Assembly (NCBI GenBank): GCA_024277285.1
Contig: JAJRVM010000170.1
Span: 1-18,111, forward strand
Reading direction: 5' to 3'
Length of the DNA: 18,111 nucleotides
DNA from: Planctomycetota bacterium
GTDB lineage: Bacteria; Planctomycetota; Planctomycetia; Pirellulales; Pirellulaceae
Below the pieces are notes generated by a model. The model saw only the letters and a program-made list of their open reading frames with translations. It had not been told where the DNA came from and did not search any database. Below, piece by piece: positions 8,201 to 15,292 of the stretch (its first letter is position 1; the number at the start of each line of letters is the position of its first letter). The translations under genes and the position numbers were made by a program.

Positions 8201-9860
8201 TACCGTCGCCTACGTCACCCACCGTAAGGTTTTCAGTGTTCGTCCAAGTCGAGCCGGTCCCGGTGACGGACGCCGTTCCCACAGACCCAGCTTGGTTTCC
8301 GACCGTCGCCCTTCCACTCTCGAGTGTTCCACCGGTCTGTACGGTCAGTGTGCCCTGCCCACTACTCCCGACGTCGAATCCTTCGAGTATGGACCAGGTT
8401 GACCCCACACCCGTGACGGTAACCGCCCCGTTGCTGCCCTCGGCCTCCGCTATGCGTGCAGAAGTACTCGAAACTGTTCCACCCGTGTCAACGGTCATGG
8501 TTCCTTGTCCGCCTGCCGCGATCTTAAGATGCCCGACCGATACGTCCCCACCTTGGCTGACTGACAATCCACCAACACCCGTTGGACTTTCCCACCAGGA
8601 GCCGCCGACGTAGAGCTGTGAGGTTCCTGAAAAGGTCGAACCGGTGCCCGTCACGGTAAGTTGACCATCAGCACCGTTCCTTGCACCGATGAAGCCGGGG
8701 CTTTCCGGCGTAATGACACTCCCCCCATTTGAAATCGACAGCGTTCCGTGGCCTTTCTCGGCAACCCAGAGTTCTCCACCTACCGACCAAGTCGATGGAC
8801 CATCAACGGTTATCGCACCCTCGCCTGTATCCCGAAATCCAAGTACCGTCCTCGGTGCCGCAACCTGCGCACCGTTCATGATATCAAGCCGTCCCGTTCC
8901 AAACGCTCCGACCTCGAACCGACCATCTGAAATGTCCCAGGTTGACCCGGTACCCGTGATGGTAACTATTCCGTTACTGCCCAGAGCGTTCCCGATATGG
9001 CTAACAGTGTTTGAGACCGCCCCGCCGTTGGACACCGTCATCGTGGCGACGCCACCTTCGCCAATGTCCAGGCCGCCGGTATGGGTCCAAGCGGAACCAA
9101 CGCCGGAAACAATGACCAATCCGGTGGAACCTGCATTCCATGCCACATGGGTTGTTTCGGCGCTGACTTGGGCGCCATCGAGAATGTGAAGCTCGCCCGA
9201 GCCGAGGTGGCCCACGGCGGACCAGCCTGAAAGGTTCAGGGAGGTGGGGCCGTCCGCTCCTGTCACGGTAACACTGCCGGTGGCTCCAACAGGCTCTCCC
9301 AGGGACATCCAAGACCCACTCAGCGCCCCCGGACCCGTGACGGTTAGCGAGGCGGTGTCGGGAAACCCGGTGCTCTTCACCGTATCGCCAACGAGAATTC
9401 CATCGGTGAGCGTATAGTTGCCCGTCGTACTCCCAGGGAGGGTACAAGCCCCAACCTGTCCCGTACCGAAATCAAACGTCCACGATCCGGATTGCATTTC
9501 CAACTTGGCGTTGGTCACATTCCCGCCGAGGATGGGGACTGAGTTCGGACATGCGAACACGTTCACGCAGGTGTCGCCGAAGTGGATGTAGTGGGGCCTG
9601 TCACCGTTGTGCTGTGGGTCACAACCGGTTCCGAACTTAGCTACATCACCCGGCCCCGGCACGGTAAAGTTGTCCCAGTTGTCTCCATGAAAGAACGATC
9701 CGGTATCGGGATGCGATACCATGCACCCGTTCTGATAGCCCAACCAGTAGTTCCCGTCATCCAAGACGGCAGGACAGTTGTCGCCCGCACGAGCCGGCCC
9801 GACCGCCAACACCGCCGCGAGCCCGGCACAAATAAACATCTGCTCACTAATAGTTCTCAT
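5220..9860 (-). CDS. Giant secreted protein with T5SS/PEP-CTERM-type beta repeats and a dockerin-like C-terminus
   Basis: This 1546-residue exported protein begins with a signal peptide (MRTISEQMF, hydrophobic core, cleavage after GPARA). Residues about 147-720 hold around eleven units of the T5SS/PEP-CTERM-associated repeat (GTGSTWTNT...VG..G.GTLTI.NGG.VSN...IG). A conserved beta segment follows at about 740-830 (GLSPGALTVEGDYTQ). Calcium-loop linkers occupy 852-919 (CNSNGIPDECDI). A second beta-rich half includes GGGPNQTFEVAGEDLG, a stretch I know from other planctomycetal surface proteins. The last 60 residues contain two EF-hand-like loops, DADCDLDLDDYG and DLDQDGQVDLKDF, as in dockerins. 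No outer-membrane beta-barrel and no PEP-CTERM anchor is present, so it is probably an extracellular adhesin or matrix component. The ATG at 9860 is fixed by AAGGGAG nine nt upstream. It is convergent with kinase 1. Confidence 0.92.
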   Translation of the reverse strand: MRTISEQMFICAGLAAVLAVGPARAGDNCPAVLDDGNYWLGYQNGCMVSHPDTGSFFHGDNWDNFTVPGPGDVAKFGTGCDPQHNGDRPHYIHFGDTCVNVFACPNSVPILGGNVTNAKLEMQSGSWTFDFGTGQVGACTLPGSTTGNYTLTDGILVGDTVKSTGFPDTASLTVTGPGALSGSWMSLGEPVGATGSVTVTGADGPTSLNLSGWSAVGHLGSGELHILDGAQVSAETTHVAWNAGSTGLVIVSGVGSAWTHTGGLDIGEGGVATMTVSNGGAVSNTVSHIGNALGSNGIVTITGTGSTWDISDGRFEVGAFGTGRLDIMNGAQVAAPRTVLGFRDTGEGAITVDGPSTWSVGGELWVAEKGHGTLSISNGGSVITPESPGFIGARNGADGQLTVTGTGSTFSGTSQLYVGGSWWESPTGVGGLSVSQGGDVSVGHLKIAAGGQGTMTVDTGGTVSSTSARIAEAEGSNGAVTVTGVGSTWSILEGFDVGSSGQGTLTVQTGGTLESGRATVGNQAGSVGTASVTGTGSTWTNTENLTVGDVGDGTLTIANGGSVSNANGKIGWRDGAIGSVTVTGTGSTWANTGVQVGESGGSTGSLLIETGGQVTGTWATVGHWAQSTGSVTVTGPASQWALTENLTVGDMGEGMLAIANGGSVSNANGKIGWRDGAIGSVTVTGTGSTWTNTGSLQVSLDGQGTLTVADGGRVTASALTVNANGQVYGDGTLEGPVVNSGEIHPGLSPGALTVEGDYTQNADGTLMIELGGTAPGTEHDQLIVTGNASLNGTLDIVLVNGFVPTPGDTFEIMTFTSVTGHFARVACPNLGGGLSANLAVGINNVMVKTGIDCNANCLDDAYETATGLAPDCNSNGIPDECDIADGTSGDCNNNGIPDECDIAGGTSLDQDADGIPDECVFWTPLNPIGVNLWSVSVNWDPQVVPDNTVQRTFNVTVGGTNESATLDINAEVNTLRLLQSNTLNVTMGDLTLESSFGMLNDGNLFVGEGHSLTAAAPLPIEGTGTVELDGPQAHLSSSSWGNTLTNRVAIVGEGVIDADFHNEGTVTADLSGTTLKVTGTLPKVNDATFKAVSGATLDISDTTVTGTGRYVADGGTISLLRGLGGGTITGDSMEVFNGGLFEAGWNAAVSLTGTMSISACGSYQAATTPVSASLTAGEIVITEGPSGGGHIVLEGSMSVEALTSITLTGSGPGGGVAGGCDPPGLNARNTSMVTAQTMDVVAGAFVYLTDTADMAIQQTLTLAGGSYGRGAGLLASSATLSAGHVLISSAGQMLLEDAMSTQCDGDFILSLDPTCAGCVPPRWHLLDQATLSVGGRFAIPESADIRMESTSNGGPNAPFALAGDFDNQSIHPETFGWSAGSMTLDGGGPNQTFEVAGEDLGPWFIDNFRIGTLEVDSGSSVSFVDNIDNDLSGQNACTEAQYVGVLTLRSGSTITIDNCRVYYDSLVDEGGTVTLVGCGELVRNCADSLDADCDLDLDDYGVFVPCFAGPRMPAAGGCEFADLDQDGQVDLKDFAIFQQSFTESRG
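7104..7307 (-). other. Calcium-loop linker repeats (CNSNGIPDECDI type) in the giant secreted protein
   Basis: Residues 852-919 contain four Asp/Asn-rich loops in a row: DCNANCLDDA, DCNSNGIPDECDI, DCNNNGIPDECDI and DQDADGIPDEC. The D-x-N-x-N-G-I-P-D spacing resembles thrombospondin type 3 and EF-hand calcium loops. It separates the two beta-rich halves of the protein. The same motif occurs once at residue 641 of the beta-helix protein at the right edge of the window. Confidence 0.8.
7780..8194 (-). repeat. Near-identical 112-bp direct duplication within the repeat protein gene
   Basis: Bases 7780-7891 and 8083-8194 match over 112 bp with a single difference (7790 T versus 8093 C). The offset is 303 bp, that is 101 codons or two repeat units, so the reading frame is kept. 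The duplicated part encodes SNANGKIGWRDGAIG and the following GTGSTW motif. Other units in the same gene agree only at protein level, so this pair looks recent or recently homogenised. Confidence 0.9.
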
Positions 9861-9869
9861 ATCACACAG

Positions 9870-9876
9870 CTCCCTT
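9870..9876 (-). promoter_or_regulatory. Ribosome binding site of the giant secreted protein
   Basis: On the minus strand AAGGGAG precedes ATG 9860 by nine nt. It is the only good Shine-Dalgarno near the start of this frame, and it places a clean signal peptide at the N-terminus. Confidence 0.7.
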
Positions 9877-10096
9877 CTTACGATCTCCGTTGCTCATGTT
9901 TCGGTGTTTGTATGTGGCGTTAGCCACTGGACCGGGTCGTCACAAAAACCCGCCGGATCCCATTCCACCGTTCGCAGGATGCCCCACGGAATCAGCGTCA
10001 TGTGTGCCATCACGCAGGATTCCGCGGGGCGGTGTTAGACCTCTTGTTGCGAACTCTGCGGACATCACCACTCGCCGACTCAAACTCTGCGATACG

Positions 10097-11977
10097 CTAC
10101 GGCAGCACAGTGATAGCGGCGTGCGGTTTGTACTTGTTCCCAGCGTCGTCCTGGACCCTGGCCTTCCAAGTCCATTCCGTGGAGCCGGACGGCAGGTCGG
10201 CCAGATCGAACTGGGCGATGTAGGTGATATCAAATTGATTGGTCAGCGGGCGCTTGACCTTCTTCTTGTGGGGATCCTTGAGTTTCCACTCGGCTTTGTC
10301 GAGATTGTCAAAGGCGACTTGGTCGGTCCAGACGAGCATGTAGATCGTCTCGCTCGTGAGAAACTCTCGATCATCCGTGGAGTAGTCCGGATGGCGCGAC
10401 AGGATGAATCCTTCTCCGGTCAAGGCGTCGATGCACGTTGCCGTACCCTCGTCGCAGGTCTGGCCGGGGCAAGGTCCGCCGCCCGCGACGCAACCGGTCG
10501 CAGCATCGCATACCTCGGCACCGTCACAGAAGACACCGTTGTCACATTGCGTATCGTCGGCAGTATTCTGACATGAACCTGCAGCTTCGTCACAGGAATC
10601 TACGGTGCAGGCGATTCCATCGTCGCAGTTGATCGGCGTGCCGGGCTGGCAGTCGAGAACCGGGTCGCACGTCTCGGTTCCATCACAGAACAGCCCGTTG
10701 TCGCACGACACGCCGAACGGCGTATGCATGCACACATCTGCGATTGGGTCACACGAATCGACCGTGCAATTCACCCCATCATCACAGTTGACGGCAAGAC
10801 CGGGGTTGCAGGATCCGGCCGCGCACAGCTCGGTGCCATTGCATACGCTGCCGTCGTCACAGTCGGCATCGGTGAGACATTCCACGCAGGCGGGAATACT
10901 TTCGTCGCATAGTTGGCCGAGACAAGGATCTGTACCCGGTATGCAATCGAGAACGGCGTCGCAGGCCTCGGCCCCGTCGCAGAACAAGCCGTTGTCGCAG
11001 CGCTGGTCCACGGGCCAGTGGATACATGCATCACCATAGGAGTAAGAACACATGTCGAGCGTGCATGGTATGCCGTCGTCGCACGCCACAAGCGTTCCCG
11101 GCTGACATCTCCCTACAACGCACGTTTCTGCGCCGTTGCAGAAGACACCGTCGTCACAGTCCAGGTCCACCACGCAGTTCTCGGGAAACACGGTGATCAC
11201 CCCGTCAATTGTCCATGAGGTGCCCACGGCGGACCATCCGAAGTCCAACTGCCAGACGGGCCACGCCCCGTGGGCGTCGTTACTTGCCGTAACCGGGAAC
11301 CGCATGAGTGGTCCGGAGAAAAGAGGCGACCCGGACACGTACGACGGATCGTAGATTATGGCCATGTTCACTGAGTTGTCAGGCTGTCCCATGACGTCGG
11401 TGTCATAGGTCGCAAATGCGCTGTTTCCAAGCCAGGGATCTCCGAGCTGGACGATGTCCGTGGGCGGAGCCGGCGTGAACCCGACGCTGCCGGCACCTGC
11501 GAGCCCCGTGACCGACTGCTGCATGATCCAGGGCCAAACGCTCACACTGTAGGCTTCATGCCCGGAAAGTTGACCAGAAACGATAAGATCGGCGGTTGTG
11601 CCGGGATACATGTACAGATTGTGTATGGTAATCGTTGCCAGCGTATCGACACACGTGCTCTGCGTTGCGTCGCAGACTTGGCCCTGCGCCAAGCACGGGT
11701 CGCCGACACCCGCGCATAAACCTCCGTTACACGTATCCGTCTGCGTACAAAACAAACCATCGTCGCACGAAACGGCGTTGTTTGCGTGTTCGCAAATTCC
11801 TGCGACGCACGCGTCGTCCGTGCAGATGTTGCTATCATCACATTCACTGTCGATCACACAGCCTAGCTGCGCCCTGGCGACGCCCGGCGACGAGACCATG
11901 AACACTCCTAAAACGACCGCAATGGTAGTAGTCCAACGGGGACGGACTGTCGTTTTCGCAAATGATCTGTTCGTCAT
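10097..11977 (-). CDS. Secreted cysteine-rich repeat protein with a possible cohesin-like domain
   Basis: This 626-residue exported protein starts at ATG 11977, fixed by GGAGG seven nt upstream; an in-frame upstream start at 12064 would bury the signal peptide. The signal peptide is about residues 1-36 (TTIAVVLGVFMVSSPG, then ARA-Q). Residues 37-112 and about 270-517 hold repeated cysteine modules of two alternating kinds, CDDGxFCNGxExC and CDDGxxCTxDxC, which resemble modules common in deltaproteobacterial and planctomycetal surface proteins and are probably disulphide-bonded. Between them, residues 113-268 form a cysteine-free beta-rich domain (TITIHNLYMYPGTTADLIV ... LMRFPVTASNDAHGAWPV) that could be cohesin-like; this is inference. 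The last ~110 residues are a separate beta-rich domain rich in Trp and Lys. It lies 236 bp upstream of the giant repeat gene on the same strand and is divergent from the sigma gene. The function is unknown. Confidence 0.88.
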   Translation of the reverse strand: MTNRSFAKTTVRPRWTTTIAVVLGVFMVSSPGVARAQLGCVIDSECDDSNICTDDACVAGICEHANNAVSCDDGLFCTQTDTCNGGLCAGVGDPCLAQGQVCDATQSTCVDTLATITIHNLYMYPGTTADLIVSGQLSGHEAYSVSVWPWIMQQSVTGLAGAGSVGFTPAPPTDIVQLGDPWLGNSAFATYDTDVMGQPDNSVNMAIIYDPSYVSGSPLFSGPLMRFPVTASNDAHGAWPVWQLDFGWSAVGTSWTIDGVITVFPENCVVDLDCDDGVFCNGAETCVVGRCQPGTLVACDDGIPCTLDMCSYSYGDACIHWPVDQRCDNGLFCDGAEACDAVLDCIPGTDPCLGQLCDESIPACVECLTDADCDDGSVCNGTELCAAGSCNPGLAVNCDDGVNCTVDSCDPIADVCMHTPFGVSCDNGLFCDGTETCDPVLDCQPGTPINCDDGIACTVDSCDEAAGSCQNTADDTQCDNGVFCDGAEVCDAATGCVAGGGPCPGQTCDEGTATCIDALTGEGFILSRHPDYSTDDREFLTSETIYMLVWTDQVAFDNLDKAEWKLKDPHKKKVKRPLTNQFDITYIAQFDLADLPSGSTEWTWKARVQDDAGNKYKPHAAITVLP

Positions 11978-11984
11978 TTCTAAT

Positions 11985-11989
11985 CCTCC
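11985..11989 (-). promoter_or_regulatory. Ribosome binding site deciding the start of the cysteine-rich protein
   Basis: GGAGG on the minus strand lies seven nt before ATG 11977. It selects this start over the longer frame beginning at 12064, which would put 29 non-hydrophobic residues before the signal peptide. Confidence 0.8.
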
Positions 11990-12206
11990 ATTTTCAAGAA
12001 CCAAACAACGGGATTCGTACAGGCCCGACCCGGCACACGCCCTGGTCGAAAGAGCCTCTACCACTCTTCCCCCCCTCGGTGGCTACCCGCGCTATCCACG
12101 GGCCTGTTCCTACGAGCGTCACGGTTGGCACGGAGTCACACGGCTTGTCGAAAAAGTTCAAGACAGTACTCTGTGACGTGAAGTGTGGCTTTGTGGGGAG
12201 GGGATC

Positions 12207-12210
12207 GAGG
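12207..12210 (+). promoter_or_regulatory. Ribosome binding site deciding the sigma factor start
   Basis: GAGG at 12207-12210 lies seven nt before ATG 12218. The in-frame GTG at 12185 has no such site and would add only eleven low-complexity residues (ALWGGDRGGR). Confidence 0.6.
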
Positions 12211-12217
12211 TGGCCGA

Positions 12218-12841
12218 ATGTCGTCAACCGAGGAAGAACTGCTCGCGAAGGCCGTATCGGGCGATACCGACGCACTCAGCGATCTGCTGGGCAGCATCGG
12301 CCCACAAGTGGAGGCCGGTCTGGACGGAAAGATTGCCAAGCACCATCAGGCGGCGTTCGACCCGGCGGACGTGATGCAGGTGACCTATCTTGAGGCGTTC
12401 CTCCGCATCAATCGGTTCGAGCCAGCGGGTGTCGGCTCATTCGTCCGGTGGCTTGAGCGGATCGCTGAGAACAACTTGATCGACGCCGTCAGGGCCCTGG
12501 AACGCGAAAAACGGCCTCCACGGAGTAAGAAACTTACCCGAGTTCAGCAAGATGGAACCTACATCACGCTCCTCGGGAACCTGACCGGAACGACCGGAAC
12601 TCCCAGCCGCCACGCCGCCCGATCGGAAGCCGAACAACTCGTCGAGCGGGCGTTGGCCAAACTCCCGCGCGATTACGAACGTGTCGTCCGGGAACTCGAC
12701 TTGGAGGGACGCCCGCCGGGAGATGTGGCCGAGTCGCTCGGCCGGTCCAAGGGCGCGATCCACATGCTGCGAGCACGCGCGCACGATCGGCTGAGGGAGC
12801 TTCTTGGATCGCCGTCACAGTTTTTCACGGATTCGCCGTGA
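12218..12841 (+). CDS. ECF-type RNA polymerase sigma factor
   Basis: This 207-residue sigma-70 family protein has only regions 2 and 4, as in extracytoplasmic-function sigma factors. Region 2 is about residues 47-97 (FDPADVMQVTYLEAFLRI ... VRWLERIAENNLIDAVRA), with the -10 recognition helix ending in LEREKR. A linker of about 45 residues rich in Ser, Thr and Gly follows. Region 4 runs from about 145 to 200, with a helix-turn-helix (GDVAESLGRSKGAIHMLRAR) for the -35 element. It belongs to the planctomycetal ECF groups found beside Ser/Thr kinases and has no anti-sigma gene next to it. That fits control by the downstream kinase rather than by a membrane anti-sigma factor. Kinase 2 begins 58 bp downstream on the same strand, so the two are probably one operon. 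The target promoters are unknown; the flanking secreted proteins are obvious candidates. Confidence 0.93.
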   Translation: MSSTEEELLAKAVSGDTDALSDLLGSIGPQVEAGLDGKIAKHHQAAFDPADVMQVTYLEAFLRINRFEPAGVGSFVRWLERIAENNLIDAVRALEREKRPPRSKKLTRVQQDGTYITLLGNLTGTTGTPSRHAARSEAEQLVERALAKLPRDYERVVRELDLEGRPPGDVAESLGRSKGAIHMLRARAHDRLRELLGSPSQFFTDSP

Positions 12842-12899
12842 TTCCGGTGGACAAGAAACGCTTGAACGATGGGGGAACGTATGCTCTGGAAACCATTCT

Positions 12900-15161
12900 A
12901 TGTCGGACAAGCGCGTAACTCCGGGTGAAGGAACACCGAACCGACCCCACGAAGATCTGATTCGCGATGCACGCGAACAGGTGGCAAGCATCGATCACGC
13001 TGATGGTACCCAGTGCTTGCGCGATGCGGCGGCCGCGAGCCGCAAAGCTGGCGAGACACACCCTCCTGAGCACGTGGGTCCGTACAAGATTATGAAAGTA
13101 CTGGGGGAGGGAGGGATGGGCACGGTCTACCTCGCCCAACAGGAAAAGCCCGTACGACGTCGGGTCGCGTTGAAGCTGATCAAAGCCGGGATGGATACGA
13201 GGCAAGTCGTCGCTCGCTTCGAAGCCGAGCAGCAAGCGCTCGCCCTGATGAACCATCCGGGCATCGCGAAAGTGTTTGACGTCGGCACGACAGAACAGGG
13301 TAGGCCGTATTTCACGATGGAGCACGTCCCCGGTCTGCGGATCACCGATTACTGCGACAAGCAGCGGCTCACGACGAAAGAGCGTCTGGAACTTTTCATG
13401 CAGGTCTGCGAGGCCGTGCAACACGCCCATCAAAAAGCGGTCATCCATCGTGACATCAAACCATCGAACATTCTGGTGACGATCCAAGACGGGAAGCCAG
13501 TGCCCAAGATCATCGACTTCGGCGTGGCCAAGGCGACGGAGCAGCGATTGACCGAGCGGACTTTGTTCACTGAGCAGGGCCAACTCGTCGGCACGCCAGA
13601 GTACATGAGCCCTGAGCAGGCCGAGATGACCGCGCTGGACATCGACACGCGGACCGACATTTACTCGCTTGGTGTAGTCCTTTATGAACTTCTCGCCGGG
13701 GCCTTGCCATTCGAGCCGACGACGCTACGGCACGCGGGGTTCGCCGAGATTCAACGCATTATCCGAGAAGAAGAGCCACCCAAACCAAGCACCAAGATTA
13801 GCAGTCTAGGCGACGAATCAACGAGCATTGCTCACCGACGACATACGGACAGATCTGCACTTGCACGGCAGCTTCGCGGCGATCTGGATTGGATCACGCT
13901 CAAGGCGATGGAGAAAGACCGGACACGCCGTTATGCATCCACGACCGAGTTTGCCGCCGACATTCAACGGCACCTCCACAACGAACCGGTGCTGGCCAGT
14001 CCTCCCAGCCTCACCTATCGATTTGCCAAGTTAGTCCGTAGGTGCCCCGGGCTCATACTTGGAGTTACTGCAGTCGTCGCGGTTGTCGTCCTCGGTCTAC
14101 TACTTGTTACCCAGAGGATCCAGAAGAGCCATGACGATATTCTGGCGTTCGTGCGGGAAGGGACACTGCGCACGGAAGCGAAGCAGTGGGGCAAAGCCGA
14201 GGCGGCGTTCCGCCAAGCGATTGAATTGGATCCGCATTCGCCTCAAGCAGTTCTTGAGTACACTCGAATGAAGGTGCACCGTTTCTTTGACGGACCCGAT
14301 ACCGGGCATAGCGAAAAGGGGGTAGCCGTATTTCTTGAACAAGTTCATGAGGAATACCAGCGTGGTATCAAGCTGGCGCCAGACAACCCCACGGGATGGA
14401 ACAGACTCGGCATCATCCTCAAGATGATGGGCCGATATGTTGATGCGATCAAGGCGTACGAGAAGGCTTTAAGCGTTAGACCATCCTCTTATTTCGCTCA
14501 AGTGAACATCGCAACCGCCTACGCCCTGCTGCGAAACCTGGGGCGTGCAAGAACCGAGTTCCGCCGGGCAACCGAGATGGCTGCCTTGGCTACGGACGAG
14601 GACGACCTTCCCTATGCCGCGCAGGCGTGGCGGAATCTGGCGTCGCTGCAACTGTACCGCGGCAAACTGGAAGCGGCACAGAAAAACGCCCGCGAGGCGT
14701 TGCGCCGGAACCCGGATGACCCTTACATTCACCTGATCCTTGCGCGAGTGTTGCTTGCACAGGACGGTACGCAGCACGATAGCGATGCGGCAAACAGAGC
14801 GTGGTATGCGGATGAGGCTTCCGGCGGTGAGAACCCACGAGCCAAACGCATCTTTGCGCTAGCTCAACTTCGCAACCAGAAACCTGAACAAGCAATCGCC
14901 GCTGCCAACGCCGCTCTTGAGTTGAACGATCTGGCTGAAGTGAATCACCTCATCAAGGCAATTGCGCAGGCAAGGCTGGGTCGACCGGAAGAGTCACGCG
15001 TCAGTTTGGAAGCAGCAAGCACCGCGAGGCGCGAAAATCCGTGGCCCGATGACGGCTACAGTGTATCTGCTCCCAAGGGCTTTCTATGGTTTGACTCAAA
15101 GGCGGATATGGACAGTCTTCGAGAAGAAGCCCTGGCGGCGTTGGCACGTGCCCCGTCGTAA
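12900..15161 (+). CDS. Membrane-anchored Ser/Thr protein kinase with canonical TPRs (kinase 2)
   Basis: This is a Hanks-type Ser/Thr kinase of 753 residues. The glycine loop [10 protein letters not shown] is at 68-77, Lys92 is the ATP lysine, HRDIKPSN contains catalytic Asp185, DFG is at 206-208, and GTPEYMSPEQA closes the activation segment. A hydrophobic helix at about 385-404 (LILGVTAVVAVVVLGLLL) anchors it in the membrane. The C-terminal half has four to five 34-residue TPRs, for example GWNRLGIILKMMGRYVDAIK and AWRNLASLQLYRGKLEAAQK. ATG 12900 is chosen because the longer frame from 12804 would overlap the sigma gene by 38 bp; its own Shine-Dalgarno is weak. The kinase domain is very like kinase 1 (shared TTKERL, IDFG.AKAT and [16 protein letters not shown]), while the TPR parts differ in type. 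It probably acts with the adjacent sigma factor. Confidence 0.95.
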   Translation: MSDKRVTPGEGTPNRPHEDLIRDAREQVASIDHADGTQCLRDAAAASRKAGETHPPEHVGPYKIMKVLGEGGMGTVYLAQQEKPVRRRVALKLIKAGMDTRQVVARFEAEQQALALMNHPGIAKVFDVGTTEQGRPYFTMEHVPGLRITDYCDKQRLTTKERLELFMQVCEAVQHAHQKAVIHRDIKPSNILVTIQDGKPVPKIIDFGVAKATEQRLTERTLFTEQGQLVGTPEYMSPEQAEMTALDIDTRTDIYSLGVVLYELLAGALPFEPTTLRHAGFAEIQRIIREEEPPKPSTKISSLGDESTSIAHRRHTDRSALARQLRGDLDWITLKAMEKDRTRRYASTTEFAADIQRHLHNEPVLASPPSLTYRFAKLVRRCPGLILGVTAVVAVVVLGLLLVTQRIQKSHDDILAFVREGTLRTEAKQWGKAEAAFRQAIELDPHSPQAVLEYTRMKVHRFFDGPDTGHSEKGVAVFLEQVHEEYQRGIKLAPDNPTGWNRLGIILKMMGRYVDAIKAYEKALSVRPSSYFAQVNIATAYALLRNLGRARTEFRRATEMAALATDEDDLPYAAQAWRNLASLQLYRGKLEAAQKNAREALRRNPDDPYIHLILARVLLAQDGTQHDSDAANRAWYADEASGGENPRAKRIFALAQLRNQKPEQAIAAANAALELNDLAEVNHLIKAIAQARLGRPEESRVSLEAASTARRENPWPDDGYSVSAPKGFLWFDSKADMDSLREEALAALARAPS

Positions 15162-15292
15162 CCCGTCCGATAATTCATCCGATCATTCAAGTGCGCGTCG
15201 CTGAACAGTCTCACCAGGCCGACCCGCTCCGGGTGTTCGCATTCACAAACCCAACTCGGTACAATCGAGACGATAAGGCGGGGTTCTTTGAA
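15162..15292 (+). other. Intergenic region with a 12-bp tandem repeat
   Basis: This 131-bp gap separates kinase 2 from the beta-helix gene. TCCGATAATTCA (15166-15177) is followed directly by TCCGATCATTCA (15178-15189), one mismatch apart. A promoter-like pair and a purine-rich Shine-Dalgarno (AAGGCGGGG, about 15275-15283) lie further down. I see no clear terminator hairpin with a T-run. Confidence 0.45.
15236..15265 (+). promoter_or_regulatory. Possible promoter of the beta-helix protein
   Basis: TTCGCA (15236-15241, 4 of 6 consensus matches), an 18-bp spacer and TACAAT (15260-15265, 5 of 6) lie 28 bp before ATG 15293. The -10 box is good and the -35 box mediocre, so this is a weak call. If it is real, the surface protein can be transcribed apart from the sigma/kinase operon. 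Confidence 0.35.

Larger units (their letters stand above)
11978..12217. promoter_or_regulatory. Divergent intergenic region between the cysteine-rich protein and the sigma factor
   Basis: These 240 bp must hold the promoters of both divergent genes unless transcription enters from outside. The only candidate I find towards the sigma gene is weak, TTGTCG (12145-12150), 16 bp, TACTCT (12167-12172). I see no convincing promoter towards the cysteine-rich gene. A control site for an autoregulated sigma factor would be expected here, but no clear ECF motif pair is visible. Confidence 0.4.

Noticed and set aside
6451..9189. Several plus-strand open frames opposite the giant secreted protein
   Set aside because: They are Pro/Ser/Val-rich antisense readings of Gly/Thr-rich beta repeats, with no domains of their own.
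7700..9420. Classical autotransporter (type V secretion) protein
   Set aside because: The passenger-like repeats are there, but the C-terminus is a dockerin-like EF-hand pair and there is no beta-barrel translocator.
12825..13583. Minus-strand frame of 252 codons opposite kinase 2
   Set aside because: It is antisense to the conserved kinase motifs; a similar antisense frame occurs opposite kinase 1, as expected from shared codon use.
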